NCBI RefSeq assembly: GCF_900103455.1
Contig: NZ_FNHI01000033.1
Location: 1-64,000, forward strand
Direction: 5' to 3'
DNA: 64,000 bases
From: Streptomyces wuyuanensis
GTDB lineage: Bacteria > Actinomycetota > Actinomycetes > Streptomycetales > Streptomycetaceae
Below the pieces are notes generated by a model. It did not search any database, was not told the origin of the DNA, and saw nothing but the letters and a program-made list of their open reading frames with translations. The translations under genes and the position numbers were made by a program. Shown here one piece after another: positions 27,220 through 37,682 of the stretch (position 1 is the stretch's first letter; the number at the start of each line of letters is the position of its first letter).

Positions 27220-27843
27220 ATGAGCACGACCGACCGCGAACCGCAGGCCCTCGACGCCCTCGACGACGCAGGGCGAAAGGTGCTGTTCACCGAGGCCCGC
27301 ACCGCGAACACCTTTGCCGAGGTGGCCGTTGCCGACGACGAACTCGCCATGATCTGGGAACTCGCCCGCTGGTCACCGAGCGCCGCCAACGGCCAGCCTC
27401 TGCGCGTGCTCTTCGTGCGCACCCGCGAGGGCAAGGAGCGACTGGCCGAGCATCTCGACGAGGGCAACAGGGCCAAGACGCTTCAAGCGCCGGCCGTGGC
27501 GATCCTGGCGTACGACGTCGACTTCCACGAGCAGATGCCGACAGTCTTCCCGGCCCGCGGCGAGATGCTGCGAGCGGCGTTCGCCGACCAGATCCAGACG
27601 CGCGAGAGCCTTGCCGCCTACAACTCGGCACTGCAGACCGGGGTCTTCCTGCTTGCGGTGCGCGCAGCGGGGCTGGCGGCTGGTCCGATGGCGGGCTTCG
27701 ACCGGGCCGGCGTGGACGAGGAGTTCTTCGCCGGTACCAGCTGGCGCTCGCATCTAGTGGTCAACATCGGTCACCCCGGTGCCGACCCGTGGTTCCCGCG
27801 GCTGCCCCGCGTGCCCGTCGAGGACGCCGTCGCCTGGGCCTGA
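27220..27843 (+). CDS. Nitroreductase family, malonic semialdehyde reductase-like
   Basis: A 207-residue FMN-dependent nitroreductase-fold protein. ARWSPSAANGQPLRVLFVRT is the FMN-binding start and AAGLAAGPMAGFD the C-terminal signature, as in the RutE/HadB subgroup that reduces malonic semialdehyde to 3-hydroxypropionate. Its place after the synthetase suggests it reduces a by-product or protects against a reactive aldehyde or quinone, but this is inference. The ATG at 27220 follows a weak purine-rich AGAGAAA. Confidence 0.8.
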   Translation: MSTTDREPQALDALDDAGRKVLFTEARTANTFAEVAVADDELAMIWELARWSPSAANGQPLRVLFVRTREGKERLAEHLDEGNRAKTLQAPAVAILAYDVDFHEQMPTVFPARGEMLRAAFADQIQTRESLAAYNSALQTGVFLLAVRAAGLAAGPMAGFDRAGVDEEFFAGTSWRSHLVVNIGHPGADPWFPRLPRVPVEDAVAWA

Positions 27844-28117
27844 CGGCACTGTCGCCGCCTGGTTGCGCGGAATCGGGATCCGAAGTCCGAGCACCCGAGC
27901 GCGGTCGGCGTAGAGGTGAGAGGCGCCATGCCGTGGGCGCCGGTGCTCTCCTGAGCGTCGGCGCCCGGTTCGCCCCTGCCTGAGTGGCTGTGATGGACCG
28001 CCCCCGGCCGCGGACCACCGCGCGCGTGATCCGCTACGGGCGCAGAACAAGCGCCATCGTGTTCTGCAGCCTCTTCTCGACCGCGCCGGCGCGGATCCCG
28101 TCGCCCACTGGCCGGCA

Positions 28118-28250
28118 CCGGCTCCGAGGCAGTCTTCGAGTTCTTCGTGGACGACGTCGCGCTCGCGTTCCCGTACCCCCTCGCTCGGCATGCCGGACCG
28201 TTCGAGGGCAAGGCCATCGCCGTTCCCTTATCTGCGGCAGATGCCCAGTT
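28118..28250 (+). pseudogene. Possible SnoaL-like protein fragment
   Basis: A short reading encodes FEFFVDDVALAFPYPLA and GPFEGKAIAV, which resembles the central part of SnoaL/NTF2-like proteins (typically DDVVFEFPFAPPGxPRxxEG). Both ends are lost. Downstream sequence to about 28540 has no recognised feature. Confidence 0.3.
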
Positions 28251-28544
28251 CACGGGGCCTGCACACAGCCCTCGCCGAAGCCGAGCGGGCCCTCACGGCA
28301 TTCCCGCACCGGAAGCGGAACAATCGAAGCGCTCGGCACCGCCGGGCGGTGGAGTAGGTCGCCACCACGCTGCATCCCAAGGTGCGTCGGCAGCGCACCG
28401 ATCACGCGCACAAACCGCTCTGGCAATGGTCCGACCCTACGACCAGATTGCGCACGAGCGGTTGAGCATCGCGAACATGGTCCGCGCCCCCTGGCCCAAG
28501 CCCGACCCCGAGACGCCCGGCGGCTTCATGCCGAACGGGCCGCA

Positions 28545-28826
28545 GCCAAAACCGGGTTGAACGAGAGTGTTCATGAGGCGGGTTGGGGGTTCTCCTGGGC
28601 ATCCTCGCGCACAAGGCTGAAAGCGCCGGTCGCAAGCTGATCCCGATGGACCCCGCAGCACCTCCCGCACCTGCCCTGCCGGCGGGCCCGTGTCCGGCGA
28701 GAACCGCACCACTCAAGCAAAGTTCGAGTGCACCAGTTGCGGCCATACCGCCAACGCCGACCCGGTCGGCGCACTCAACGTCGCCAACAGGGCCGGGCTG
28801 GTCCTTCCCGACGTGGCCTCACCACC
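28545..28826 (+). pseudogene. tnpB: C-terminal relic of IS605-type TnpB
   Basis: Three frames read in turn give KTGLNESVHEAGWG, LGILAHKAESAGRKLIPMDP and SGENRTTQAKFECTSCGHTA followed by NADPVGALNVANRAG. This is the RuvC/zinc-finger end of TnpB. The first CxxC pair is lost and at least two frameshifts are present, so the nuclease is dead. A hairpin typical of the element's right end follows directly. Confidence 0.75.
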
Positions 28827-28837
28827 GACAGGACATG

Positions 28838-28857
28838 CCCCCGGATTCATCCGGGGG
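28838..28857 (+). repeat. IS200/IS605 right-end hairpin
   Basis: CCCCCGGAT-TC-ATCCGGGGG, a perfect 9-bp stem with a two-base loop, 12 bases after the TnpB relic and followed by AGGAGTCAC. IS605-group elements carry such a hairpin at the right end, which is recognised by TnpA and lies in the guide RNA region. Only this end and the TnpB relic are seen; no TnpA gene is present. Confidence 0.6.
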
Positions 28858-28869
28858 AGGAGTCACAGA

Positions 28870-29250
28870 TGCCCCAACCGGTGGCTGCCGGCACCGGCGA
28901 CGCCGTGCGGCCTCGGGGTCGCAGCCCGCCGCGGTGCTCCAGGGCTGGGGAACTCCCGGCCTCCTGCGTGCCTACGAGCGGGAGCGGCGGCCCATGCCCC
29001 TGTCAACCGTACGTCGCCCGACACAGCGTCGTGCGGGGAAAGCCGTCTACCGGGCCGCCGTGCACAGCGAATGGTGGCTCGGGCCGCGCCCGCCCAAGAC
29101 TCGGCTCGGACATTGCCCGGGCGCGCGGCCACCGACGTGCTGCTGCGGGACGGCCGCGCCCTGTTCGACCTCTTGCACTACGGCTTCCCCTGCTGCGATT
29201 CGCCGACCCCGGCGTCGCACCCGCCTCCGAACGCTGCGTGCACCTGGCTA
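28870..29250 (+). pseudogene. Relic of a FAD-dependent aromatic monooxygenase
   Basis: In one frame AVLQGWGTPGLLRAYERERR matches the segment after the GD motif of class A flavin hydroxylases. Further on, in other frames, TDVLLRDGRALFDLLHYG and FPLLRFADPGVAPASERC match the C-terminal thioredoxin-like part. The N-terminal FAD motifs are absent and frameshifts are present. It lies between the TnpB relic and a pair of palindromic operators. Confidence 0.5.
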
Positions 29251-29277
29251 GCACGACGGAACTTCCCACTAGCATTT

Positions 29278-29325
29278 CCATACGTCGTATGGTTAACTCG
29301 GGGAGTGGTTCCGTACGGCGTACGG
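29278..29325. promoter_or_regulatory. Two palindromic operators upstream of secreted protein
   Basis: Sites 29278-29292 (CCATACGTCGTATGG) and 29311-29325 (CCGTACGGCGTACGG), both perfect palindromes except the centre, 33 bp apart. They lie 168-215 bases upstream of the secreted protein at 29493 and match the CYP102-region operators, although the nearest regulator gene is 9 kb away. Confidence 0.65.
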
Positions 29326-29492
29326 AACCTTGAGGCTTGCTGTAACAGCAAACTCTCGCGCTCGGTGACGCGAACGCAGGGCCAGCCGAAGCCGGCAAAC
29401 GCTGTTGCATTCGCGCAGCGCCCCACGAAATGCACCAGTGACAGGAGCGCCGTCGCGTCGGCGGATCGCTCTCTAATTCGAAGGAGAAACCC

Positions 29493-29831
29493 GTGAGCAG
29501 CTTCAAGAAGCGCGTGTGTGTCGCCATCGCCTCCATTGCCGTGGCAGGCGGAGCCGTTGTCGGTGCCGGGGGTGCCGCGGCGGCCGCAACAGCGACGTCT
29601 GGGCATGCCCAGCGCCCGACCGTCAATGTCGAGGCCGACGACCGTTACTCGGGCTGCGACGGCGAGCACAGCCGGGATCGGAGCGACGACCGTTACGACG
29701 GCGAGAGCAGCTGGGATCGTAGTGACGGCCACCGCCGGGATCAGGGCACCAGGTCGTCGTGGGGCGGTCATGGTGGGGACCGCGACGGCGGGAGCCGCAC
29801 CAACCACGACCGGCACGGCAGTGGCCGCTGA
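29493..29831 (+). CDS. Small secreted hydrophilic protein (paralog)
   Basis: A 112-residue protein with a clear signal peptide (SSFKKRV then about 18 hydrophobic residues and cleavage near AAAAA). The mature part has AQRPTVNVEADDRYSGCD, then Asp-Arg-Ser/His-Gly repeats such as RSDDRYDGE. It shares the QRP-V-V-ADD motif and signal peptide with the 12529 protein. AAGGAG lies six bases before the GTG at 29493. The function is unknown; the low-complexity charged tail suggests a disordered extracellular protein, perhaps metal- or surface-binding. Confidence 0.7.
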   Translation: MSSFKKRVCVAIASIAVAGGAVVGAGGAAAAATATSGHAQRPTVNVEADDRYSGCDGEHSRDRSDDRYDGESSWDRSDGHRRDQGTRSSWGGHGGDRDGGSRTNHDRHGSGR

Positions 29832-30035
29832 CACGAACACGGCTCTCGTCTGGCAACCGAGGTTGCCTGCATCCCTGTGATGCCCCCGGCCGTGCGGTGG
29901 CTTCGTCAGCTCCTGCCGACCGGTCGGAAACCTGGCGACGGGCACGAGATGCAGCTCCTGTGAGCGTTCTCGTGCCGTCCGCCACCGGTCCCGCCGCAGC
30001 CGTCCTCGTGTGGTCAAGGCACCAGGAGCGAATCC

Positions 30036-30458
30036 ATGAAGTCAATGAGAACCGTGATACAGGGTCTATCTGTCCGGCTTGTCGTCTCGCAGGAGATGTC
30101 CCTGTCCATGTGCATGAGGCTGCGGTACGAGCCCAGTGATCCTTATGCCGTTCGTGTCGCGTTCACCGCAGACGGAAGCGACGAGGCGGTGGAATGGATC
30201 ATCGGACGCGATCTGCTGATCGATGGCCTGAAAGGCCCCGTCGGCGAGGGAGACGTCCAGATATGGCCAGCTGGCGAGCGCGACCGCGGTGCTGTGTACA
30301 TCGTCCTCAAGCCGCCAGACGGTGTGGCGTTGCTCGAAGCTACGGCGCAGGACATCAAGAGGTTCTTGCACGAGACGGAGGCACTCGTGCCCAGAGGATC
30401 CGAGTCCGAGCGCATCGACTCGGACGCGATGCTGAGGCACCTCCTCGCCGAAGGCTGA
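30036..30458 (+). CDS. SsgA-like sporulation/cell division regulator
   Basis: A 140-residue SsgA-like protein (SALP family), found only in sporulating actinomycetes. Characteristic stretches are LRYEPSDPYAVRVAFTADG, EWIIGRDLLIDGL and GDVQIWPAGE (about residues 25-85). SALPs guide septum placement and peptidoglycan remodelling in sporulation. The ATG has AGGAG eight bases upstream. It has no obvious partner and is probably one of several paralogs in the genome. Confidence 0.85.
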   Translation: MKSMRTVIQGLSVRLVVSQEMSLSMCMRLRYEPSDPYAVRVAFTADGSDEAVEWIIGRDLLIDGLKGPVGEGDVQIWPAGERDRGAVYIVLKPPDGVALLEATAQDIKRFLHETEALVPRGSESERIDSDAMLRHLLAEG

Positions 30459-30595
30459 GGTTCTCCTGCCCAGAACCAGGCTCTAGCTGCGATTGCAGCA
30501 AACGTGCCGTTGCAGGCCGAGACCGCCCTGACCAGCTGCCGTTTCCCCATGGGCGACGTTTAGCGTGTCCACCCTGAGGCTGGCACACTGAACTT

Positions 30596-31303
30596 GTGCT
30601 TCCGCTGATGGCCGCTGCTGATCAGAATGCGTCCTCATCGCTTTCTGCGGCCAGCGTTGTGTCGGTCAGTGCGTTGGTCTTCACCGTTGCCTCATTCTGG
30701 TGGATCAACGCCAGACAGGGGCGCCTGGAGACATGGGAGCCTCATTCCTTTGCAGCGATTTGCCACGGCTCCATGATTCGCCTGCGGCTTCCGCTCGTCT
30801 TTCACAACACCGGTGCCAAGCCGATAGTCGTGCACGACCTCATGCTGAGCTTCCCCGATGAGCCGGCCTCTCATCTTCCGCTCCTGTGGAAGTCTTCACC
30901 ATCCCGTCTCCAACCCGGGCCAGACGAGGAACCGAAGTTGCCGGCCGGATTCGTTGTGGCCGGCAGAGAAGCGCAACAACTCTTCATCGAGTTCGAGGCA
31001 CCGTTTTCCGGGTTGGTACCGGAGGCCCGTGACTACAAGGTCCGAATCCAAGTGAGGGTTGGCCACCGCAAGGGTTGGCGCTCGCTTCTGACGTTCACCT
31101 TGAGGACCACCAACATCATCTATCCCGACCGGTACACCGTCTACAACAACGTCCCTGTCGAACTGACGAAGGACGACCAGAGAAAGGCAGACGCTGCGCT
31201 CCTAGAGCTGCTGGAGGGGCATGAGAAGGGTTCTTCCGCCAAGGGCGAGACCAAACGGCGAGACTCTTCGAACGACGAGGGCAACGCCGGTACGGACCTG
31301 TAG
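30596..31303 (+). CDS. Membrane-anchored hypothetical protein
   Basis: A 235-residue protein, family not recognised. One hydrophobic segment (about 17-37, AASVVSVSALVFTVASFWW) is near the N-terminus; the rest is soluble with immunoglobulin-like beta character (RLPLVFHNTGAKPIVVHDLM). The C-terminal 40 residues are charged and probably disordered. GTG at 30596 or ATG at 30608 could be the start. Confidence 0.6.
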   Translation: MLPLMAAADQNASSSLSAASVVSVSALVFTVASFWWINARQGRLETWEPHSFAAICHGSMIRLRLPLVFHNTGAKPIVVHDLMLSFPDEPASHLPLLWKSSPSRLQPGPDEEPKLPAGFVVAGREAQQLFIEFEAPFSGLVPEARDYKVRIQVRVGHRKGWRSLLTFTLRTTNIIYPDRYTVYNNVPVELTKDDQRKADAALLELLEGHEKGSSAKGETKRRDSSNDEGNAGTDL

Positions 31304-31519
31304 ATCGGGAAGATGGTCGTGAGCTCGCCAAGGGCGGACGCGTTGGTGCACTGCACGTACGGCACGTCGTGACGGCGTTGCGCCCGTCCGGTGCCCAGTC
31401 GCCGTTGCTCACTGCGCCCACGCCAGGCGCAGGTGATACATGGCGTTGGCGAAGGGCGCGCATCCCCTGCTTGTCTCCCAGCACACCCACCGGCCGCAGG
31501 CTCCCGGGTATGCAGCACT

Positions 31520-32693
31520 CTGCTGCCCGTCAAAGAGACCATCGGGCGTCGGAGAGGTCACTTGGACGGCGAGCGATCATGCCTTGAGGCCCGACTGCAC
31601 ACCCTCACCCGGCTCGCCGCCCACCGGGCTGCCGCCCGCGAGGCGCTCCAGGCCGCCGACGCCGCCTTCACTCACCTGCCCGCCCCCGTCACCACACCCG
31701 ACGGCCACACCCCTCCCGCCTGGGACCATCGACCCAAGGGCGAGCTCACCCGCCGCGACCTCGCCGCCCGAATGGCTGCCGTACGAGCCCAGAATCGCCG
31801 CGCTCAGGCGAACAAGACCCCGCTGTCCGACACCGCCCGGCGTGTGATCGCCGCCCTCACCCGCGAGTCCCGGCTGCGCCGCGCCCTGCACTGGCGCGAC
31901 GCCGCACGCGAGGACTTCCAGCGCGAGCGGGCCACCAACAGCGTCACCTCACTGGGCCAGGTCCGCAGCACCCTCTCGACGCGGCGTACCGCCGTGGCCG
32001 ACCGCCGGCGTCGGCGCGCGCGGCGCTGGCCCGCGCCGACGCCGTCACCGACAAAATCAGTGCCGAGCTCCGCTTCCGTGAGCGCCTGCCCGACCACGCC
32101 CCGCACCGCCCCAACCACCGCGCACAGATTCCCGCCTGGGTCGCCGACTCCCCACGCCCTCACCCATCCCGACACCCCGGGCACTGGGCCGGCCACCTCG
32201 CCGAGCGCCACCGCATCCTGGCCAACTTCCCGCCCGCCTGGGCCCGCCCCCTCGGGGGGTCCGCCGCCCACCAGCGCTCCTCGGCGCCGTCACGCGTGGG
32301 CCACCACCGCCGCGCTGGTGGAACTGTGGCGCACCCGCCATGCCATCACCCATGTGCCCGGGCTGGGCCCGCGCCCCGCCGACCCCGCCACTGCGGCGGC
32401 CTGGGACGGCCTGGACGCCCGGATGCGGGCCTTGACCGGACGGCGCCGCCCGATGCCCCCGTCATGATCGGGGGCTCTCGGCCACCTCGATGCGCCACCG
32501 CCCGGCGGCCCCCTGCCCGACCATCCGGCCCTGCGCGACCCTTTCGGCATCGCACCTCTGTCCCACGGCGCCCTGGATGCACGCCTCGCGAGACGCGGCC
32601 TGGCCGCTGTGCTCGCCGGCGAACCCCTGCCGGATGCGTGGATGGAGTAGATCACCATCCCCGGCGACGACGAGGACGAGCAGCGCACCTGTG
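31520..32693 (+). pseudogene. Relaxase/helicase-like C-terminal relic (copy 1)
   Basis: The readable sequence begins LEARLHTLTRLAAHRAAARE, passes ERATNSVTSLGQVRSTL, then shifts frame to RRRHAWATTAALVELWRTRH and GPRPADPATAAAWDGLDARM. A further stretch carries a TAG at 32648-32650 (WME*ITIPGDDEDEQRT). Alanine/arginine coiled-coil regions followed by a GPRP-type tail resemble the C-terminus of actinobacterial MobF relaxases, but this assignment is tentative. A better preserved copy is at 50430-51558. The upstream enzymatic domains are missing. Confidence 0.45.
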
Positions 32694-32765
32694 TATCCTC
32701 GCAGGTCAACGGCACCTTTCTGCTATCGAGGCGTCAGATCCCTTAATTTCGCCGAATACTCGGGG

Positions 32766-34652
<1,887 letters not shown>

Positions 34653-34796
34653 ATTGACCTCCGGGCCCGGGGGCGCCGTTTTCGAGCGGTTTACTGACAG
34701 GTAACTCGCAAGCGATGGTCACACTAGGGGGAAGTCTGCCTGCGCGTAAGGGGCTGGGAGCCGGCCTGATCGCAGCCGGAGTCGCCACGATCCCGT

Positions 34797-35705
34797 TCAG
34801 AGGCTGAGCACGAGCTTGCCGCGGACCTGGCCGGTCCTGCTGATCAGCTGCGCTTCTGCGGCCTTCTCCAGGGGCAGGACGTCCTGGACCTCGACGCGGA
34901 CTGCTCCTGAGTCGATGAGCTGCCCGATGCGGCGCAGCGCCTCGCCGTCCGGAGCGACGATGACGCGCCGCCCCGTGATACCCGGCACGCGGTACGTCTC
35001 GTCGATCGGTTCCGGCAGGGTGATGAGCACGCCGCCCGGACGCAACAGCCGCCACGACTCCTGCTGCGTGCGGCCGCCGACGGTGTCGATGACGACGTCG
35101 ACCGGTTCGATGTCGAGCGGGTGGTCTTCCGTGCGATCCAGGGGCTCGTCGACGCCGAGCCGGCGCAGAAAGCCGAGATTGCGCGGCGAGGCGGTGGCCG
35201 CGACACGCGCCCCGCAAGCCTTGGCGAGCTGAACGGCGAAGTGACCGACCCCGCCCGCGCCACCGTGAACCAGGACGCGCTGACCCGCGGTCACCTGGGC
35301 GGCGACGAGCGACTGCCAGGCGGTCAGGGCCGCCAGCGGGACGGCCGCCGCCTGGGCGAACGACAGCTCGACGGGCTTGGGGGCCACGGCGGAGACCGGC
35401 AGCACGGCGAACTCCTGATAGGCGCCGGCGTACGGCAGGGGCAGCATGCCGCACACCTCGTCACCGACAGCCGGGCCGTCGGCCGCCGTCGTCGCGACGA
35501 CCGTCCCCGCCACATCCCAGCCCATGCCCAGGGGGAAGGGGCGGTCCGTGCCGACCGCTCCCTCACGGAACTTCCAGTCGACGGGGTTCACCCCGGCGGC
35601 CCGCACCTTGATCAGGAGCTGCCCGTCCGCGAGGGCCGGTACCGGCTGCTCGGTCAGTTCCAGGACGCTTTCGTCGCCGTGGCGGGAGAAGGTTACTGCT
35701 CGCAT
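34797..35705 (-). CDS. NADP-dependent quinone oxidoreductase-like protein
   Basis: A 302-residue zinc-free medium-chain oxidoreductase. AAGVNPVDWKFREG (about 37-50) and VLVHGGAGGVGHFAVQLAK (about 143-161) are signatures of the zeta-crystallin/quinone oxidoreductase group. It probably reduces quinones or enones with NADPH. It faces the XRE/MmyB regulator across a gap with a strong inverted repeat, a usual layout for such regulator-oxidoreductase pairs. Confidence 0.88.
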   Translation of the reverse strand: MRAVTFSRHGDESVLELTEQPVPALADGQLLIKVRAAGVNPVDWKFREGAVGTDRPFPLGMGWDVAGTVVATTAADGPAVGDEVCGMLPLPYAGAYQEFAVLPVSAVAPKPVELSFAQAAAVPLAALTAWQSLVAAQVTAGQRVLVHGGAGGVGHFAVQLAKACGARVAATASPRNLGFLRRLGVDEPLDRTEDHPLDIEPVDVVIDTVGGRTQQESWRLLRPGGVLITLPEPIDETYRVPGITGRRVIVAPDGEALRRIGQLIDSGAVRVEVQDVLPLEKAAEAQLISRTGQVRGKLVLSL

Positions 35706-35816
35706 GACCGGTGCTCCAGGGGGCGGGAACGAGCCGACACCGCTGGCGGCGACGGCCGTGCGCGGTGCGCACTGAGCTCAACCGTGGACCGGGGGGACCC
35801 TGCCGGCCAGTACCCC

Positions 35817-35855
35817 GTCAGTACCCCCCTTTCGCGGTGAGGAGGGGGTACTGAC
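35817..35855. promoter_or_regulatory. 12-bp inverted repeat between divergent genes
   Basis: GTCAGTACCCCC at 35817-35828 and its exact complement at 35844-35855 are separated by 15 bases; a further partial copy, CAGTACCCC, is at 35808. The site lies about 95 bases from the regulator start and about 110 from the oxidoreductase start. It is a probable operator of the MmyB-type regulator. Confidence 0.6.
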
Positions 35856-35948
35856 GAGATTCAGGGCAGCGTGCTCCGGGCAGGGCATACTGACGCTGGA
35901 GGCGCGGGGCAGACGGCGTCCCACTGTGCCGAGAGGATCCGGGGAGCC

Positions 35949-36794
35949 GTGAAGCAGCCACGTGAGCTGGGCAGATTTCTTCGTTCACGGCGATCGCACG
36001 TGACGCCTGAGGCCGCGGGCGTTCCGGCGCTGGGCCGGCGGCGGGTGCCGGGACTCCGCCGCGAGGAGGTGGCGGGACTCGCGGGAGTGAGCACCGTCTA
36101 CTACACGCGCCTGGAGCAGGGGCGAGCGACCAATCCCTCGGACGCCGTGCTGGATGCCTTGGCCCGTGTACTGCGGCTGGACGCGACCGAGCGGGCCCAT
36201 CTGCACGACTTGGCGCACCCTCCGCAGCGTCGGCCGGCACAGTCGCCCCCCGGGGCCCGGAGGGTCCGTGCGGACGTCCGTCGGCTGCTGGATGCGGTGG
36301 GTGCCGTGCCCGCCTACGTCCTCGACCCCGGGATGGACGTTCTCGCCGCCAACGAGCTTGCTCTGGCCCTGGTCCCCGGCCTGGCCGGTGCGCCGGCAGG
36401 CGGACCGAACCTCGCCCGTCACATCTTCCTGGACACGGCGGCACGCAGCCTGTACCCGCAGTGGGATCAGGTCGCCCGTCAGACCATCGGCTACCTGCGA
36501 TTCTCCGCCGCGCGTCACGCGCACCATTCCCGTCTGGGGCACCTCGTCGCCGAGCTCAGTGCGCACAGCCCCGAGTTCCGTATCCTGTGGGCGGCCCAGG
36601 ACGTCCGGGAGAAGACGTACGGCACCAAGAGCTTCAACCACCCCCTGGCCGGGAGGTTCGACCTCGCGTACGAAACCCTCTCCCTCCCCGGCGACGAGGG
36701 CCAGTCGCTGGTCGTCTTCACGGCTGTCCACGGCACTGCGGAGAGCGCGTTGAAGCGGCTGAGCGGTTCGCCGATGGCATGCCCCCAGCGGTAA
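35949..36794 (+). CDS. XRE-family regulator with MmyB ligand domain
   Basis: A 281-residue regulator. An XRE HTH (about 10-75) has RVPGLRREEVAGLAGVSTVY then YTRLEQGRATNPS, followed by the MmyB-like C-terminal domain (about 100-275; VLDPGMDVLAANELALAL, FNHPLAGRFDLAYETL). Members control neighbouring oxidoreductases, possibly in response to a fatty-acid-like ligand. The GTG at 35949 is chosen because it gives the usual KQPRELGRFLRSRR start. Confidence 0.85.
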   Translation: MKQPRELGRFLRSRRSHVTPEAAGVPALGRRRVPGLRREEVAGLAGVSTVYYTRLEQGRATNPSDAVLDALARVLRLDATERAHLHDLAHPPQRRPAQSPPGARRVRADVRRLLDAVGAVPAYVLDPGMDVLAANELALALVPGLAGAPAGGPNLARHIFLDTAARSLYPQWDQVARQTIGYLRFSAARHAHHSRLGHLVAELSAHSPEFRILWAAQDVREKTYGTKSFNHPLAGRFDLAYETLSLPGDEGQSLVVFTAVHGTAESALKRLSGSPMACPQR

Positions 36795-36804
36795 GAGGCT
36801 TTCA

Positions 36805-37671
36805 GGGCTGTCCCGTAACTGCTGGTCACGGGTGAGATGATCTTGCCGTGTCTGGTGTGATCACGGCGTCGGAGCCCTCCTGGATTGCCCCGTTCACCGG
36901 GCTGAGCTCGCGCCAGTTCGGGAAGCTGATCACCGCGCTTGGGCGCGAGGGTGCGGACCCGGTGCGCAAGGGCCGTCCCTGGAGCCTGCCGCTGGAGGCC
37001 GCGTGCTCTTGGTCGCCGCGTACTGGCGGACGAACCTGACCCTGCGCCAACTGGCCCCGCTGTTCGGGGTGTCCGAGTCGGCCGCCGACAGCATCTTCGA
37101 CCACCTCGGCACTGCGCTCGCGCTCCAGCAGCGCAAGCGGTTCCGCAAGGACACCGTGCTGATCGTGGACGGCACCCTGGCTCCCACCCGCGACCACGGC
37201 ATCGCCGCGCAGTCGAAGAACTAGAGGTGGTAGTCCGCCAACCGCCAGGTCGTCATCGACGCCGACAATCGGCTCGTCGTCGCCGTCGGCCGACCAGTCG
37301 CGGGCAACCGCAACGACTGCAAGGCGTGGGAGCAGTCCGGCGCGAAAGACGCCGTTGGCAAGGCCACGGTCGTCGCCGACGGCGGTACCGCGGCACCGGC
37401 CCGGTCATCCCGCACCGCCGTGCGAGAGGCCAGGCCGACCTCCCGGCCTGGAAGGAAGAACACAACGCCTCTCACCGCAAGGTCCGTGCCCGCGTGGAGC
37501 ACGTCTTCGGGCGGATGAAGGGCTGGAAGATCCTTCGCGACTGTCGGCTGAAAGGCGACGGCGTCCACCATGCCATGCTCGGCATCGCCCGCCTGCACAC
37601 CTCGTCCTTTTCGGGTTACGCAGAAACCAGCAGACCAACAGGCACGTCAGAGATCATTTACGGGACAGCCC
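36805..37671 (+). mobile_element. IS5-type element with target duplication
   Basis: The ends are exact inverted repeats, GGGCTGTCCCGTAA at 36805-36818 and TTACGGGACAGCCC at 37658-37671. TCA flanks both sides (36802-36804 and 37672-37674), a 3-bp target duplication typical of IS5-group elements. Length is 867 bases. It inserted between the MmyB regulator and the SMI1/KNR4 gene, and its right end is only 11 bases before that gene's ATG. Confidence 0.85.
36848..37610 (+). pseudogene. Disrupted IS5-type transposase
   Basis: The transposase is split. The first frame has APFTGLSSRQFGKLITALG; after a shift near 37000 the next carries RTNLTLRQLAPLFGVSESAA and VLIVDGTLAPTRDHG, ending at TAG 37222. 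A second TAG follows at 37231 before QVVIDADNRLVVAVGRPVAG. A third frame has ASHRKVRARVEHVFGRMKGW. The DDE motif pieces are present but scattered over three frames with two stops, so this copy cannot move on its own even though its ends are intact. Confidence 0.8.
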
Positions 37672-37682
37672 TCAGGGATCCG

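Noticed and set aside
21349..27843. Possible homogentisate/tyrosine degradation operon
   Set aside because: FAH and acetoacetate steps fit, but the dioxygenase is the VOC extradiol type and not homogentisate dioxygenase, and no maleylacetoacetate isomerase or HPPD is present.
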